Below are positions 16,933 through 25,482 of a stretch of DNA of 64,000 nucleotides, piece after piece; position 1 is the first letter of the stretch; the number at the start of each line of letters is the position of its first letter. Source of the DNA: Paenibacillus alba (GTDB lineage: Bacteria > Bacillota > Bacilli > Paenibacillales > NBRC-103111). Under the pieces are notes generated by a model, which saw only the letters and a program-made list of their open reading frames with translations, made no database searches and had not been told where the DNA came from. The translations under genes were made by a program, and so were the position numbers. The stretch spans positions 62,001-126,000 of the forward strand of contig NZ_JABMKZ010000011.1 of the NCBI RefSeq assembly GCF_013204855.1, read 5' to 3'.

Positions 16933-17133
16933 CTTCAATCCTTTCTTGCTTCTATTTGCTAGTATTCTATCAGTCGCCTAGGTTTATAGCCATATTCGAT
17001 ACAACCGATTTATCTCTTATTCGGCTATTTTTGCCTGAGGTACGACTCGAATGGCGGGGAAAAGAAGGGACACGCTTTGCAAATGTGCATCACACATCTC
17101 CAGTTGGATCCTCACTGTTACGCTAATAAACCT

Positions 17134-17375
17134 GCTTACAGCTTGAATTTCAGTAACTAAAGCGGCATCACTACAATGGTAGGGCTGTTTTTCAGCCTTA
17201 CAGCGGGCAGTTCGCGCTGAATCCTCGCTATAGAGCTGAAAAACAGCCTTACAGCTTGAATGTCAGCCCCTAAAGCAGCATCACGACAACGTTAAGGCTG
17301 TTTTTCAGCCTTACAGCGGGAAATTCGCACTGAATCCTCGCTATAGAGCTGAAAAACAGCCTTACAGCGGCAGTT
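17134..17375. repeat. Tandem repeat, about 114-bp unit with long inverted repeat
   Basis: The 550-bp space 16939-17488 holds two tandem copies starting at 17134 and 17248, plus the beginning of a third at 17361 (period 113-114). Each copy contains GGCTGTTTTTCAGC and, about 37 bp later, GCTGAAAAACAGCC, which can form a long hairpin. The copies differ at about a dozen positions. No coding potential is convincing here. Confidence 0.75.
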
Positions 17376-17488
17376 TCAACTATCCGCCCGAATCTAATGC
17401 TGCTCCATCCTATCCACCATATAGCACCACTAACTAGCACACACCGAATATTCCACGCAGCAAGCACAATTTATCAAGTATTCACCCC

Positions 17489-18043
17489 TCATTTCCCGCG
17501 GTAAGCCTTCTCATGATACTCCGTGATATATTCAAAAAGTAGCTTCCCATCATCCAGTAGTGGTTCATGCTCATTCAAACTCAAATACATAGCTCGATAA
17601 GTCTCGGGGACCCAAATATATGTGTGCACATAATCGGTCAAATGGAAGCCGACCCTTTCCCAGAAGCGGATTCGCTCCGCATTTTCCGTGGATGGGTCTG
17701 CTTCAACTTCAATGACTATCCCTCTGCAATTTGCCGTAGTTTCTGCCCACTCTCGGATATGCCTTAGGCTTATTCGGCCTAATCCCTTGCCTCGTTGATC
17801 TTGTCGAACAGCTATATAATCAATGATAAGAATACGCGCCGCATCATTGCTTGCGGTGAGTGCCATGGCTATCACTTCTTCATGCTCGCTCCATGTGTGC
17901 AGCGTACAGATGCCTCTTTCGAACATGCGTCGAACGATGGAGCGATTTTTCCTGCCATGCTTTGGAAACGCCTTGTTGTAAACGCGTTCTGCTTGCAGCC
18001 ATAATCCCTCGTTCCATTCCGAGGTGGTTTGATACTGTAACAA
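17489..18043 (-). CDS. GNAT family N-acetyltransferase
   Basis: The 184-residue protein has the acetyl-CoA-binding core [30 protein letters not shown] followed by [14 protein letters not shown], the usual GNAT motifs A and B. The start is TTG at 18041-18043, seven bases after GAGGAGGG; the ATG four bases upstream is out of frame. The acceptor substrate is unknown and the gene is monocistronic. Confidence 0.8.
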   Translation of the reverse strand: MLQYQTTSEWNEGLWLQAERVYNKAFPKHGRKNRSIVRRMFERGICTLHTWSEHEEVIAMALTASNDAARILIIDYIAVRQDQRGKGLGRISLRHIREWAETTANCRGIVIEVEADPSTENAERIRFWERVGFHLTDYVHTYIWVPETYRAMYLSLNEHEPLLDDGKLLFEYITEYHEKAYRGK

Positions 18044-18127
18044 CCATTTTCCCTCCTCTATTCCTCTTTTATCCCATTATATCTCACCTGCTGCTAATTC
18101 AAACCGATCATTTCCTACCGCTCCCCC

Positions 18128-18173
18128 TTGATTTTATAAACAAGTTGATTATAATTAGTTTAAGTATTTAAAC
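18128..18173 (+). promoter_or_regulatory. arsR-type promoter and operator
   Basis: TTGATT (18128-18133) and TATAAT (18150-18155) are 16 bp apart. Just downstream lies GTTTAA-gtat-TTAAAC (18158-18173), a perfect inverted repeat. The string AGTTTAAGTAT recurs at 18609-18619 before the oxidoreductase gene, so both are probably bound by the ArsR-type protein. Confidence 0.6.
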
Positions 18174-18197
18174 GAATAAACGGAAGGGGTGAATGGC

Positions 18198-18518
18198 ATG
18201 AGTCAGCAAATCGAGCCTATTCTGCAACAATTCAAAGCGTGTATTCCATTGCTGGATGTGCTGACAGATGAAAACCGTCAAGCTATTATTTTGCTGCTTG
18301 CAGAGCATAAATCCGGACTTAATGTCAATACGATAGCGGACCACATCAATTTGTCCAGGCCGGCCATTTCCCATCATTTGAAGGTGTTGAGACTATCTGG
18401 CTTTGTTAATTTTGAAAAAAAGAGCGTAGAAAACTATTATGTGCTGACTGTCAGCAAACCTCTTGAACAACTCAAGGCATTAATTGCCGCCATTGAAGCC
18501 CAGTGCACCAAATCTTGA
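18198..18518 (+). CDS. ArsR family winged-helix repressor
   Basis: The protein has 106 residues from ATG 18198 (AAGGGGTG upstream; an in-frame GTG at 18189 overlaps that site). The helix-turn-helix reads VNTIADHINLSRPAISHHLKVLRLSGFV. It lacks the CxC metal site of ArsR/SmtB sensors, so it probably senses something other than a metal. It lies 169 bp before an oxidoreductase gene on the same strand and shares an operator-like motif with it. Confidence 0.85.
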   Translation: MSQQIEPILQQFKACIPLLDVLTDENRQAIILLLAEHKSGLNVNTIADHINLSRPAISHHLKVLRLSGFVNFEKKSVENYYVLTVSKPLEQLKALIAAIEAQCTKS

Positions 18519-18608
18519 CCAGCAAGGTTGCTTACATGTGTTGTCCGATTAGCCATTATTTCACTGGGCTTATCATAAATGACTAATTCGGATTCAACGC
18601 CCCCCGTC

Positions 18609-18619
18609 AGTTTAAGTAT
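18609..18619 (+). promoter_or_regulatory. Second copy of the ArsR-type operator motif
   Basis: AGTTTAAGTAT here matches the left part of the operator at 18157-18167 exactly, and AAGTTTAAAC follows at about 18652-18661. This suggests control of the oxidoreductase gene at 18688. Confidence 0.4.
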
Positions 18620-18687
18620 ACACAGGAAACTTTTGCGACCTATTCGTCCATAAGTTTAAACCAATAATCATAACAGGAGTGATAGGA

Positions 18688-19704
18688 ATGAAAGCCATGG
18701 TCATTGAGAAATACGGTAAAAATGTTCCCTTACTTATGACTGAAAGACCAACGCCTAACATCGGAGAATATGATGTGCTCGTTGAAATTTATGCAGCCAG
18801 CTTAAATCCTATCGATTTTAAAATCAAAGAAGGAAAAGCAAAATTTCTACTAACGTATAAGATGCCCTTAATCTTAGGCAATGATTTTTCTGGCGTTGTG
18901 GTTAAGGCAGGAAGCCGGGTTAGCGCATTTAAACCTGGAGATGAAGTCTACGGAAGACCCCGCAAAGACAGGATTGGGACACTGGCCGAATATATTGCTA
19001 TACATGAGGAAGATATTTCGCTGAAGCCGCGGAACTTAACCTTTGAAGAAGCGGCATCCATCCCATTGGTTGGACTTACCACATACCAAGCCTTTTCCGA
19101 TATTTTGAATCTTCAAAAAGGCCAGAAAATCTTGATTCACGCAGGATCAGGCGGCGTAGGCACCTTCGCTATCCAATTGGCCAAATTAATGGGAGCTTAT
19201 GTTGCCACTACAGCAAGCGATAAAGGTTACGATTTGGTCAAATCTCTAGGCGCCGACCTAATCATTAATTATAAAAAAGAGAATTTTGAAGAACATCTCA
19301 CGGGCTATGATGCGGTGTTCGATACTTTAGGAGGACAAGTTTTGGAGAAATCTTTCCAGGTGCTGAAGCCAAACGGAAAAATAGTATCCATCTCCGGCCT
19401 TCCGAACGCAAGATTCGGAAAAGAAGCTAAATTAGGTTGGATGAAGACGGCCATTTTGTCCATCGTGAGCCGTAAAATCACAGCTCTTGAGAAGAAAACC
19501 CGCACGAGCTATCATTTCCTTTTTATGAAACCAAGCGGAGCGCAATTAAAGATCATCAAAGAATTTATGGAAGAAAATCGCATTAAGCCTGTTATTGATA
19601 AGGAATTTACATTCAAAGATGCCGGGCTAGCGCTTCAATATCTTGAAAGTGGAAGTGCCAAAGGAAAGGTAGTCGTTCAAATAAAGCCCTCTCTTACCCA
19701 GTAA
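18688..19704 (+). CDS. NAD(P)-dependent zinc-less alcohol dehydrogenase/quinone oxidoreductase
   Basis: The protein has 338 residues from ATG 18688 (AGGAG eight bases upstream). It has the medium-chain dehydrogenase layout: GroES-like N-terminal domain (NDFSGVVVKAGSRVSAFKPGDEVYG) and a Rossmann domain with HAGSGGVGTFAIQLAKLMGA. The zinc-ligand cysteines are absent, which points to the quinone oxidoreductase/enal reductase branch. Such enzymes reduce quinones or reactive aldehydes. Probable control by the adjacent ArsR-type protein suggests a stress response. Confidence 0.85.
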   Translation: MKAMVIEKYGKNVPLLMTERPTPNIGEYDVLVEIYAASLNPIDFKIKEGKAKFLLTYKMPLILGNDFSGVVVKAGSRVSAFKPGDEVYGRPRKDRIGTLAEYIAIHEEDISLKPRNLTFEEAASIPLVGLTTYQAFSDILNLQKGQKILIHAGSGGVGTFAIQLAKLMGAYVATTASDKGYDLVKSLGADLIINYKKENFEEHLTGYDAVFDTLGGQVLEKSFQVLKPNGKIVSISGLPNARFGKEAKLGWMKTAILSIVSRKITALEKKTRTSYHFLFMKPSGAQLKIIKEFMEENRIKPVIDKEFTFKDAGLALQYLESGSAKGKVVVQIKPSLTQ

Positions 19705-19789
19705 AACCCCTCCTAAATTCTAAGAAGACTGTTCCATAAGCCAAGTTTAGTACGTAAGCGTCGATAGATGATCGTCTTCAGGTCACCTG

Positions 19790-19985
19790 AATGCAAAAAC
19801 CTGCGAAAATGCAGGAATTTCATACCAAATCGAGCTGAAAAGTGGAAATGCCTGCGATTGTGCAGGTATTTTTATCTTTTCGAGCCGCTCATCCAGAAAA
19901 AGCCTCAAAAGCCTGCACAATCGCAGGAATTTAATAATTAAGGCTATCCCAAGAGCAAAAAAGATGCATAATTGCAGGTTTTGAG
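19790..19985 (+). repeat. Composite palindromic repeat element, copy A
   Basis: The 327-bp space 19705-20031 holds four cores of the type CCTGCGAAAATGCAGG, beginning at 19800, 19851, 19912 and about 19963 (spacing 51, 61, 51), with AT-rich and GAGC-containing spacers. A diverged copy with the same order and nearly identical spacing lies in reverse orientation at 40829-41020. Confidence 0.75.
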
Positions 19986-20031
19986 AAAGTGACTGGAGCT
20001 AGCGCTCAAAAGTATAAGCAGAACGGCCAGT

Positions 20032-20766
20032 TTATGCCAGGTAAGAAGTTACTGCGGACAATTTGGTAGCTGCTCTTGCCGCTTCTTCTTTCGCATGTTT
20101 CAGGATATCATCTTTGTTCAGGAAAGCAGTGCCTTGTGCTCGAATAATTTGATAATCCTCAAGTCCCATGAAATTAAACATCGATTTAAGATACTTATGT
20201 GAGTATTCGACTTCTGTGTACCAGTCGTCATTCGTGTAAACGCCGCCGCTGCCTTGGATGACAAGGACGCTTCTGCCGTCAGTTAATAGTCCAACAGAGC
20301 CTGCATCCGTGTATTGAAAGGTTTCGTGTGCGATGAGAATATTATCCATGTAATCTTTTAGCTTGGAAGGAATGTTGAAATTATGCAGCGGCAGCGCGAT
20401 CACATATTTGTTGGCGCTTTTGAACTGACTCAACACTTCTGTCATCCGGCCTGTTACTACTGCTTCATTCTCTGTTAAGGGTTCACCTTTGCCTATGCCT
20501 TTGGCCAGCTTCTCCCAGGCACTTAGAACAGTTGCGTCAACAGCGGGGACTTGATCATCATAAAGATTAATTTGTTCAATGGGCTCTGTCGGGTTTTGTT
20601 CTTTATATACCTCTAAAAAATGACTAAGCACCTGTAAGCTAAAAGAAGTTGTAGATTCTACTTTTGGATGCGCATTAATTACGAGCAGTTTATTCTTGAT
20701 AGTATCATCTCCATCCCTGCAAACTGTGACTTGCAAGAGGCCCCCCTCGTTATACAAACGGGTCAA
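20032..20766 (-). CDS. azoR-like: FMN-dependent NADH-azoreductase
   Basis: The flavodoxin-fold core starts with KLLVINAHPKVESTTSFSLQVL and contains YVIALPLHNFNIPSKLKDYMDNIL and a GSGGVYTNDDWY loop, as in AzoR. These enzymes reduce quinones and azo compounds with NADH. The start is uncertain. Starts at TTG 20766 or TTG 20736 add about 24 or 14 residues before the normal N terminus, and no ATG lies next to it. GAGGGGGG before 20736 makes that TTG plausible, giving 234 residues. Confidence 0.85.
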   Translation of the reverse strand: MTRLYNEGGLLQVTVCRDGDDTIKNKLLVINAHPKVESTTSFSLQVLSHFLEVYKEQNPTEPIEQINLYDDQVPAVDATVLSAWEKLAKGIGKGEPLTENEAVVTGRMTEVLSQFKSANKYVIALPLHNFNIPSKLKDYMDNILIAHETFQYTDAGSVGLLTDGRSVLVIQGSGGVYTNDDWYTEVEYSHKYLKSMFNFMGLEDYQIIRAQGTAFLNKDDILKHAKEEAARAATKLSAVTSYLA

Positions 20767-20803
20767 GCCTCTTGTGTCACAAGTCTAAGCTTTAGTATGG
20801 AAC

Positions 20804-20853
20804 GCTTTGGTTATGATTTATGCATTTCGCTGCTTTGGTTATGATTTATGCAT
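20804..20853. repeat. Direct duplication at the 3' end of thrS
   Basis: A 22-bp sequence at 20804-20825 is repeated exactly at 20832-20853 (period 28). The second copy contains the last codons and stop of thrS, so the first is a duplicated tail lying outside the gene. Confidence 0.8.
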
Positions 20854-22773
20854 GTCATCGCTTAACTTCGCATGAATATCATTCGTCATACGCTCAATGA
20901 TCTCCGCAATCTTCATCGTACCAAGATCAATGCCTCCACGCTTGCGCACAGACACGCTGTCCGAGTTCTTCTCCGTCTCTCCGAGAACGAGCATGTACGG
21001 TGCTTTCTCAAGTTGAGCCTCCCGAATTTTATACCCGAGTTTCTCATTGCGCCCATCAACTTCGACGCGGATGCCAGCTTTCTCTAATTGGCTTTTCACC
21101 TGCAGCGCATAATCGAGATAATTCTCAGAGACAGGCAATATTTTCGCTTGCACAGGTGACAGCCATAATGGAAATGCTCCCGCAAAATGCTCAGTTAAAA
21201 TACCAATAAAACGTTCAATCGAACCGTACAAAGCACGATGAATGACGACCGGCCTGTGCTTTTGGTTATCCTCGCCAATGTAGGTAAGGTCGAATTTCTC
21301 CGGCATTTGGAAATCCAATTGGATGGTACCGCACTGCCAGCTGCGTTTCAATGCATCTAAGATGTGGAAATCAATTTTGGGGCCATAGAAAGCGCCATCC
21401 CCCTCATTGATCACATACTGGATGCCTAGGTTATCGAGCACATTTTGCAGAGACTTCTCGGCTTGATCCCAAAGTTCTTCTGAGCCCATTGAATCTTCGG
21501 GACGTGTAGACAGCTCGATTTTATATTCAAAGCCCAACACCTGATAGACATGGTCGATCAAGGTAATGATCCGTCCAATTTCCTCCTCAATTTGCTCTGG
21601 AAGTACAAATAGATGGGCATCATCCTGACAAAATGTACGAACTCGCATCATGCCATTTAAGGCCCCAGAGAACTCGTGACGGTGTACTTGGCCAAATTCC
21701 GAAAGGCGGATCGGCAGCTCCCGATAGGAATGTAAGCTGTTTTTGAAGATAAGCATATGACCGGGGCAATTCATCGGTTTAAGCGCGAATTTCGTTTCAT
21801 CTACTTGAGTGAAGTACATGTTATCTTTGTAATGATCCCAGTGGCCTGATTGCTCCCAGACCCTGTTGTTCATCATAAGCGGCGTACGCACTTCATCATA
21901 ATCCCGCTGCCGCTGCAACTCACGGGCGAAGTTCTCCAGTTCTGTTCGGATCGTCATCCCTTTGGGAAGAAAAAACGGCATGCCTGGCGCTTCCTCAGAA
22001 AACATAAACAACTCAAGCTCTTTGCCCAGTTTGCGGTGATCCCGCTTCTTTGCTTCTTCGAGCACATGCAGATGCTCTTCCAGCTGCGCTTTCTTGGGAA
22101 AGGACGTGCCATAGATCCGCTGCAGCATTTTGTTCGATGAATCTCCACGCCAGTACGCTCCTGCTACGCTCATCAGCTTGAACGCCTTCACTCTGCCAGT
22201 TGAAGGAAGATGCGGACCGCGGCACAAGTCATAAAATTCGCCTTGATCATAAATCGTAATTTGGGCATCCTCGGGCAAGTCGCGAATCAGCTCCAACTTG
22301 AAGGGGTCCTCTAAATCCTCAAAAGTTTGAATCGCTTCAGCACGACTAACGACCCGTCGAACGATCGGGATGTTTTCTTGGATCACTTTCTCCATCTCTT
22401 TCTCAATCTTCTCAAGCTCGTCCGTCGATAGGGGTCTTTCCAAATCCATGTCATAATAGAACCCGTCTTCGATCACGGGGCCAATGCCCAGCTTAACCGC
22501 CTTGTTTCCGTAAATCCGCTTGATGGCTTGCGCCATAATATGAGCAGTTGTGTGTCGGTAGACATTTAATCCATCTTTGCTGTCTAGAGTAACAATTTCG
22601 ATATGACTATCCTGCTCAATAGGTTGGTTCAAGTCAACCAACTTTCCGTTCCGTTTCGCCGCTACCGCATTCTTCTTCAAACCTGAGCTGATCGATTCCG
22701 CTACCTGTTCGAATGTCGTTCCTTGCGGGTACCTCCTACTTGTTCCATCTGGCAGTGTGACATTGATCTCCAT
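20839..22773 (-). CDS. thrS: Threonyl-tRNA synthetase
   Basis: The 644-residue class II synthetase shows the N-terminal TGS domain (about 1-62), the editing-like second domain with HTTAHIMAQA, the catalytic domain (PMNCPGHMLIFK, VRTFCQDDAHLF, HRALYGSIERFIG) and the C-terminal anticodon-binding domain. It charges tRNA-Thr in the cytoplasm. Length is normal. A T-box leader upstream links its expression to uncharged tRNA-Thr. Confidence 0.98.
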   Translation of the reverse strand: MEINVTLPDGTSRRYPQGTTFEQVAESISSGLKKNAVAAKRNGKLVDLNQPIEQDSHIEIVTLDSKDGLNVYRHTTAHIMAQAIKRIYGNKAVKLGIGPVIEDGFYYDMDLERPLSTDELEKIEKEMEKVIQENIPIVRRVVSRAEAIQTFEDLEDPFKLELIRDLPEDAQITIYDQGEFYDLCRGPHLPSTGRVKAFKLMSVAGAYWRGDSSNKMLQRIYGTSFPKKAQLEEHLHVLEEAKKRDHRKLGKELELFMFSEEAPGMPFFLPKGMTIRTELENFARELQRQRDYDEVRTPLMMNNRVWEQSGHWDHYKDNMYFTQVDETKFALKPMNCPGHMLIFKNSLHSYRELPIRLSEFGQVHRHEFSGALNGMMRVRTFCQDDAHLFVLPEQIEEEIGRIITLIDHVYQVLGFEYKIELSTRPEDSMGSEELWDQAEKSLQNVLDNLGIQYVINEGDGAFYGPKIDFHILDALKRSWQCGTIQLDFQMPEKFDLTYIGEDNQKHRPVVIHRALYGSIERFIGILTEHFAGAFPLWLSPVQAKILPVSENYLDYALQVKSQLEKAGIRVEVDGRNEKLGYKIREAQLEKAPYMLVLGETEKNSDSVSVRKRGGIDLGTMKIAEIIERMTNDIHAKLSDDMHKS

Positions 22774-22817
22774 GATATGACCTCCATTTCCCTCATATTC
22801 CGATTATTTTGAACGCA

Positions 22818-23105
22818 AAAAAACGCATCTCTCCCAGAAAGGGACGAGTGCGTTCAGCTCGTGGTTCCACCCAAATTCGACCTGCAGCATGTCACACTTT
22901 GATTCATCATCAAATGAGCAGCTGAAAGGTCCTTATCAGTATCCGGTATCGAGGATAAATCGGTGCTGCTTACTGCCGTAAAGGACGTTCACGGGTTCAA
23001 CATCACGGCTGCAAAGGGGTAATTTCACAACCGGTTACCGGAGAAGCTTTCAGCCTTAACTTCTCTCTCTGAACAGTTCGTGAAGGAAATCATGTCTTTG
23101 GTCAT
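22818..23105 (-). promoter_or_regulatory. T-box leader of thrS
   Basis: The long leader contains the T-box core GGGTGGAACCACG (22872-22860) followed by a terminator (ACGCACTCGTCCC with GGGAGAGATGCGT, then seven T). The TGGA bulge implies tRNA discriminator base U, as expected for Bacilli tRNA-Thr from general knowledge. An ACC triplet in the stem I region (within TTGAACCCGTG) is a candidate threonine specifier; I cannot fold it here to confirm. Confidence 0.92.
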
Positions 23106-23130
23106 TGCCTATTATTGAATTATGTTTCCC

Positions 23131-23160
23131 ATCTTACTGAATAATTACTCCAAATGTCAA
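23131..23160 (-). promoter_or_regulatory. thrS promoter
   Basis: Consensus TTGACA (23160-23155) and TAAGAT (23136-23131) are separated by 18 bp and lie just upstream of the T-box leader. Confidence 0.7.
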
Positions 23161-23284
23161 GTGAAAAAATTGCTCACTTCCCGTGCCCTTTCCTTCTAGC
23201 CGCTCACAATCACGCATAACATTAAGGTGGCAGTTGATTGCAAGCGCAACGAATAAGTATCCACATTGAAAAGGAGGGCTTTGG

Positions 23285-23950
23285 ATGAAGTCCGCTTCTT
23301 TGCTGGAATCCAGATTTATTAACGCTTCTGATCCATCCCTGCATGAGTTCGTTTTCCAGTTGCCTGATACTTGGTGGAGTCGACCTTATGAATATGCTTG
23401 GTGCGCCTCCTTCATCGACTCCAACGATATCGCTTTAGACGCAGCTTGCGGAATTCCGCATCCTTTCAAATTTGTGCTGGCTGAACAATGTAAGCAGGCT
23501 TATGCCTGCGATCTAGATCCTCGAGTGAACGCAGCGAGCGATATTTTGGAATCCGTGCGTTCGGACGTTAGTGAAGAAGCTGCCGCCAAGGTAAGCCTAT
23601 TTCAATCTTCACCACTGCAGCTTTGCCAAGCAAGCCTTACGGAACTGCCTTATGCCGACCATTTTTTCGACAAAATCTTTTGCATTTCTGTCGTCGAGCA
23701 CTTGAATTCCGCCGATATGCTTCTGGCTTTGAAGGAATTTAATCGAACGCTTAAAGATGACGGTATGCTTCTGCTCACTTTGGATTACCCAACCATTCAA
23801 TTGGAAATGTTTCATCAGCTGGTCCTTGAGGCTGGCTTGAGCTTCTACTCCGCTCCCTCCTTTGACCTTCCGTCTGATGCGCTCCATACCGATCTATGGG
23901 GTGGGCTTTATTGTTTTCGCGCAGTATTAAGGAAAAAAATCCATAAATAA
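23285..23950 (+). CDS. SAM-dependent methyltransferase
   Basis: The 221-residue class I methyltransferase has motif I at ALDAACGIPHPFKF, an acidic motif II (YACDLDPRVN) and the post-motif LPYADHFFDKIFCISVVEHLNSADM. The substrate is unknown. AAAGGAGGG precedes the ATG. It forms a pair with the next gene (13 bp gap); both point towards the STM4011-type operon. Confidence 0.75.
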   Translation: MKSASLLESRFINASDPSLHEFVFQLPDTWWSRPYEYAWCASFIDSNDIALDAACGIPHPFKFVLAEQCKQAYACDLDPRVNAASDILESVRSDVSEEAAAKVSLFQSSPLQLCQASLTELPYADHFFDKIFCISVVEHLNSADMLLALKEFNRTLKDDGMLLLTLDYPTIQLEMFHQLVLEAGLSFYSAPSFDLPSDALHTDLWGGLYCFRAVLRKKIHK

Positions 23951-23963
23951 GGAGACCATCCGG

Positions 23964-24557
23964 ATGTCCTTCGATTACATCGAGTTCTGGAACGATAATT
24001 ACAGCCATGGCGGAGACTCAGGCAGCGGCTCTTATGGCTTATTAGCAGAATTCAAGTCGCAAATCATCAATGATTTTATTCAAGAGCACCAGATTGAATC
24101 CGTCATCGAGTTCGGTTGCGGCGATGGCAATCAGCTGCTGACGATGTCGTATTCAACCTATTTAGGACTGGACGTTGCTCAATCCTCCATTCGCTTGTGC
24201 AAAGAGAAGTTCAAGGAAGATACGACCAAAAGCTTCATGCTCTATAAGCCTGGTTTACTTGTAAACCGCGGATTTATTCAAGCAGATTTGGTTGTATGCC
24301 TCGATGTGCTGTACCATATTACCGATGAGGAAGATTTTCTCTCCACCTTGTCCAACATTTTTGAGAGCGCCAAGAAATGGGTCATCCTGTATACCAAAAT
24401 AACAACCGGACTCGAGCCGCAAGAGGTCGCGACCATTCAAGACCGTCCTATTTTGCATCATTTGATGCAGCATTCCGATTTCTCAATCAGCCATGTTATC
24501 CCTCAGAAGTACCCCGAGCTGTCCTCATCTCACTTCATAATGCTGAAGAAAAAGTGA
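23964..24557 (+). CDS. SAM-dependent methyltransferase
   Basis: The 197-residue protein has motif I at VIEFGCGDGNQLLTM, then YLGLDVAQSSIRLCKEKF and DLVVCLDVLYHITDEEDF, as in class I methyltransferases. It is unrelated in detail to the preceding gene, but the two are surely cotranscribed. The target is unknown. A bidirectional terminator follows. Confidence 0.75.
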   Translation: MSFDYIEFWNDNYSHGGDSGSGSYGLLAEFKSQIINDFIQEHQIESVIEFGCGDGNQLLTMSYSTYLGLDVAQSSIRLCKEKFKEDTTKSFMLYKPGLLVNRGFIQADLVVCLDVLYHITDEEDFLSTLSNIFESAKKWVILYTKITTGLEPQEVATIQDRPILHHLMQHSDFSISHVIPQKYPELSSSHFIMLKKK

Positions 24558-24574
24558 TCTTAGGAAGATCAAAT

Positions 24575-24615
24575 AAAGCCAAGGTCCTCCTGGTAACAGG
24601 AAGAAACTTGGCTTT
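24575..24615. terminator. Bidirectional terminator between methyltransferases and STM4011-type operon
   Basis: Arms AAAGCCAAG (24575-24583) and CTTGGCTTT (24607-24615) enclose a second pairing CCTCCTG/CAGGAAG. It ends both convergent transcripts. Confidence 0.8.
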
Positions 24616-24621
24616 ACTCAT

Positions 24622-25482
24622 TTATCTCTCATCTCCAGCAATTCGCTCTAACAGCCGACTCCCATAAACACTTTGCAGCTCCAGCTCCGGCATATGGATA
24701 TAACCTATATAACAATCGCAAATGCTCATGCGACATGCGCGTTTGGCGGACAACGCCGTTAACCCATCTCGATACAGGTGCCCGATCACGGACCGATCCT
24801 TATAACAACGCTTAACCAGCCCTGCTCCCTGCACATAAAAAACATCTTCGCCCGCCAAGCAATCTCTGCCAAAGCTCTCGTAGTCGACTGCATTTCGATT
24901 GAAATGCGGATCTAAACGGGTTAGAAAATCAATATCATCGTCAGTGTAATAGTTTTTGTGATCTTTAAACGCATTGACCCACATATACACATCAGCAGGC
25001 AAAATACGTCTCAGCGAAGACAGTGCCGCGAAGGCGCTTCTAACACCCACAGAGCCTACACTGAAAGGAATGGCACGCTTATGCAAAGCGAGACATTGCT
25101 GCAAGAATTTGGCTTCTTCCGTTTGTCCGGGATGATAGCTTGCCCAGAATGCCGCTTTGTGCGGGTTCAAATCATCTGTCCAATCCAGCTTGGCGGACAA
25201 ATTCGTTTGAATGGCCACTTTGTCAACATGTGCCATGTGAGAAAGTTCAATCATGGCTTCGCGGTACCAACGATGTGTCAATCCTTCGCCATAAGGGTTA
25301 AAAAAGAGCGAAAGACGATGCCCCTCCTGCTCTTGATCTTTCACCCAGTTCACGAATGTGCCGACCTGAAGGCGGTCCTTAGCCAGCGTCTGCGCATTGT
25401 CCTTGTTTTTGCTGAAAGGACAATACGGGCAATCATAATTACAAGAGGAGATGCTGCCTCTGTAATAAAGTGTTGCCCTCAT
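24622..25482 (-). CDS. STM4011 family radical SAM protein
   Basis: The 286-residue protein has the radical SAM cluster motif C14-x3-C18-x2-C21 (CNYDCPYC) near the N terminus and a C-terminal cysteine-rich stretch (VKRCYKDRS, then ACRMSICDCYIGYIHMPEL) that could bind a further iron-sulfur cluster. It resembles the STM4011 family, first numbered in Salmonella and of unknown function. The ATG overlaps the upstream stop (ATGA). It is the last gene of a five-gene operon. Family knowledge supports radical chemistry, not a specific substrate. Confidence 0.85.
   Translation of the reverse strand: MRATLYYRGSISSCNYDCPYCPFSKNKDNAQTLAKDRLQVGTFVNWVKDQEQEGHRLSLFFNPYGEGLTHRWYREAMIELSHMAHVDKVAIQTNLSAKLDWTDDLNPHKAAFWASYHPGQTEEAKFLQQCLALHKRAIPFSVGSVGVRSAFAALSSLRRILPADVYMWVNAFKDHKNYYTDDDIDFLTRLDPHFNRNAVDYESFGRDCLAGEDVFYVQGAGLVKRCYKDRSVIGHLYRDGLTALSAKRACRMSICDCYIGYIHMPELELQSVYGSRLLERIAGDER

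Noticed and set aside
17270-17467. 65-codon minus-strand frame in the tandem repeat region
   Set aside because: It lies inside repeats, lacks a ribosome site and has no recognisable protein features.
19790-19985. CRISPR array
   Set aside because: Only four units, cores not identical, spacing 51/61 with conserved spacers and a mirrored copy elsewhere; no cas genes.
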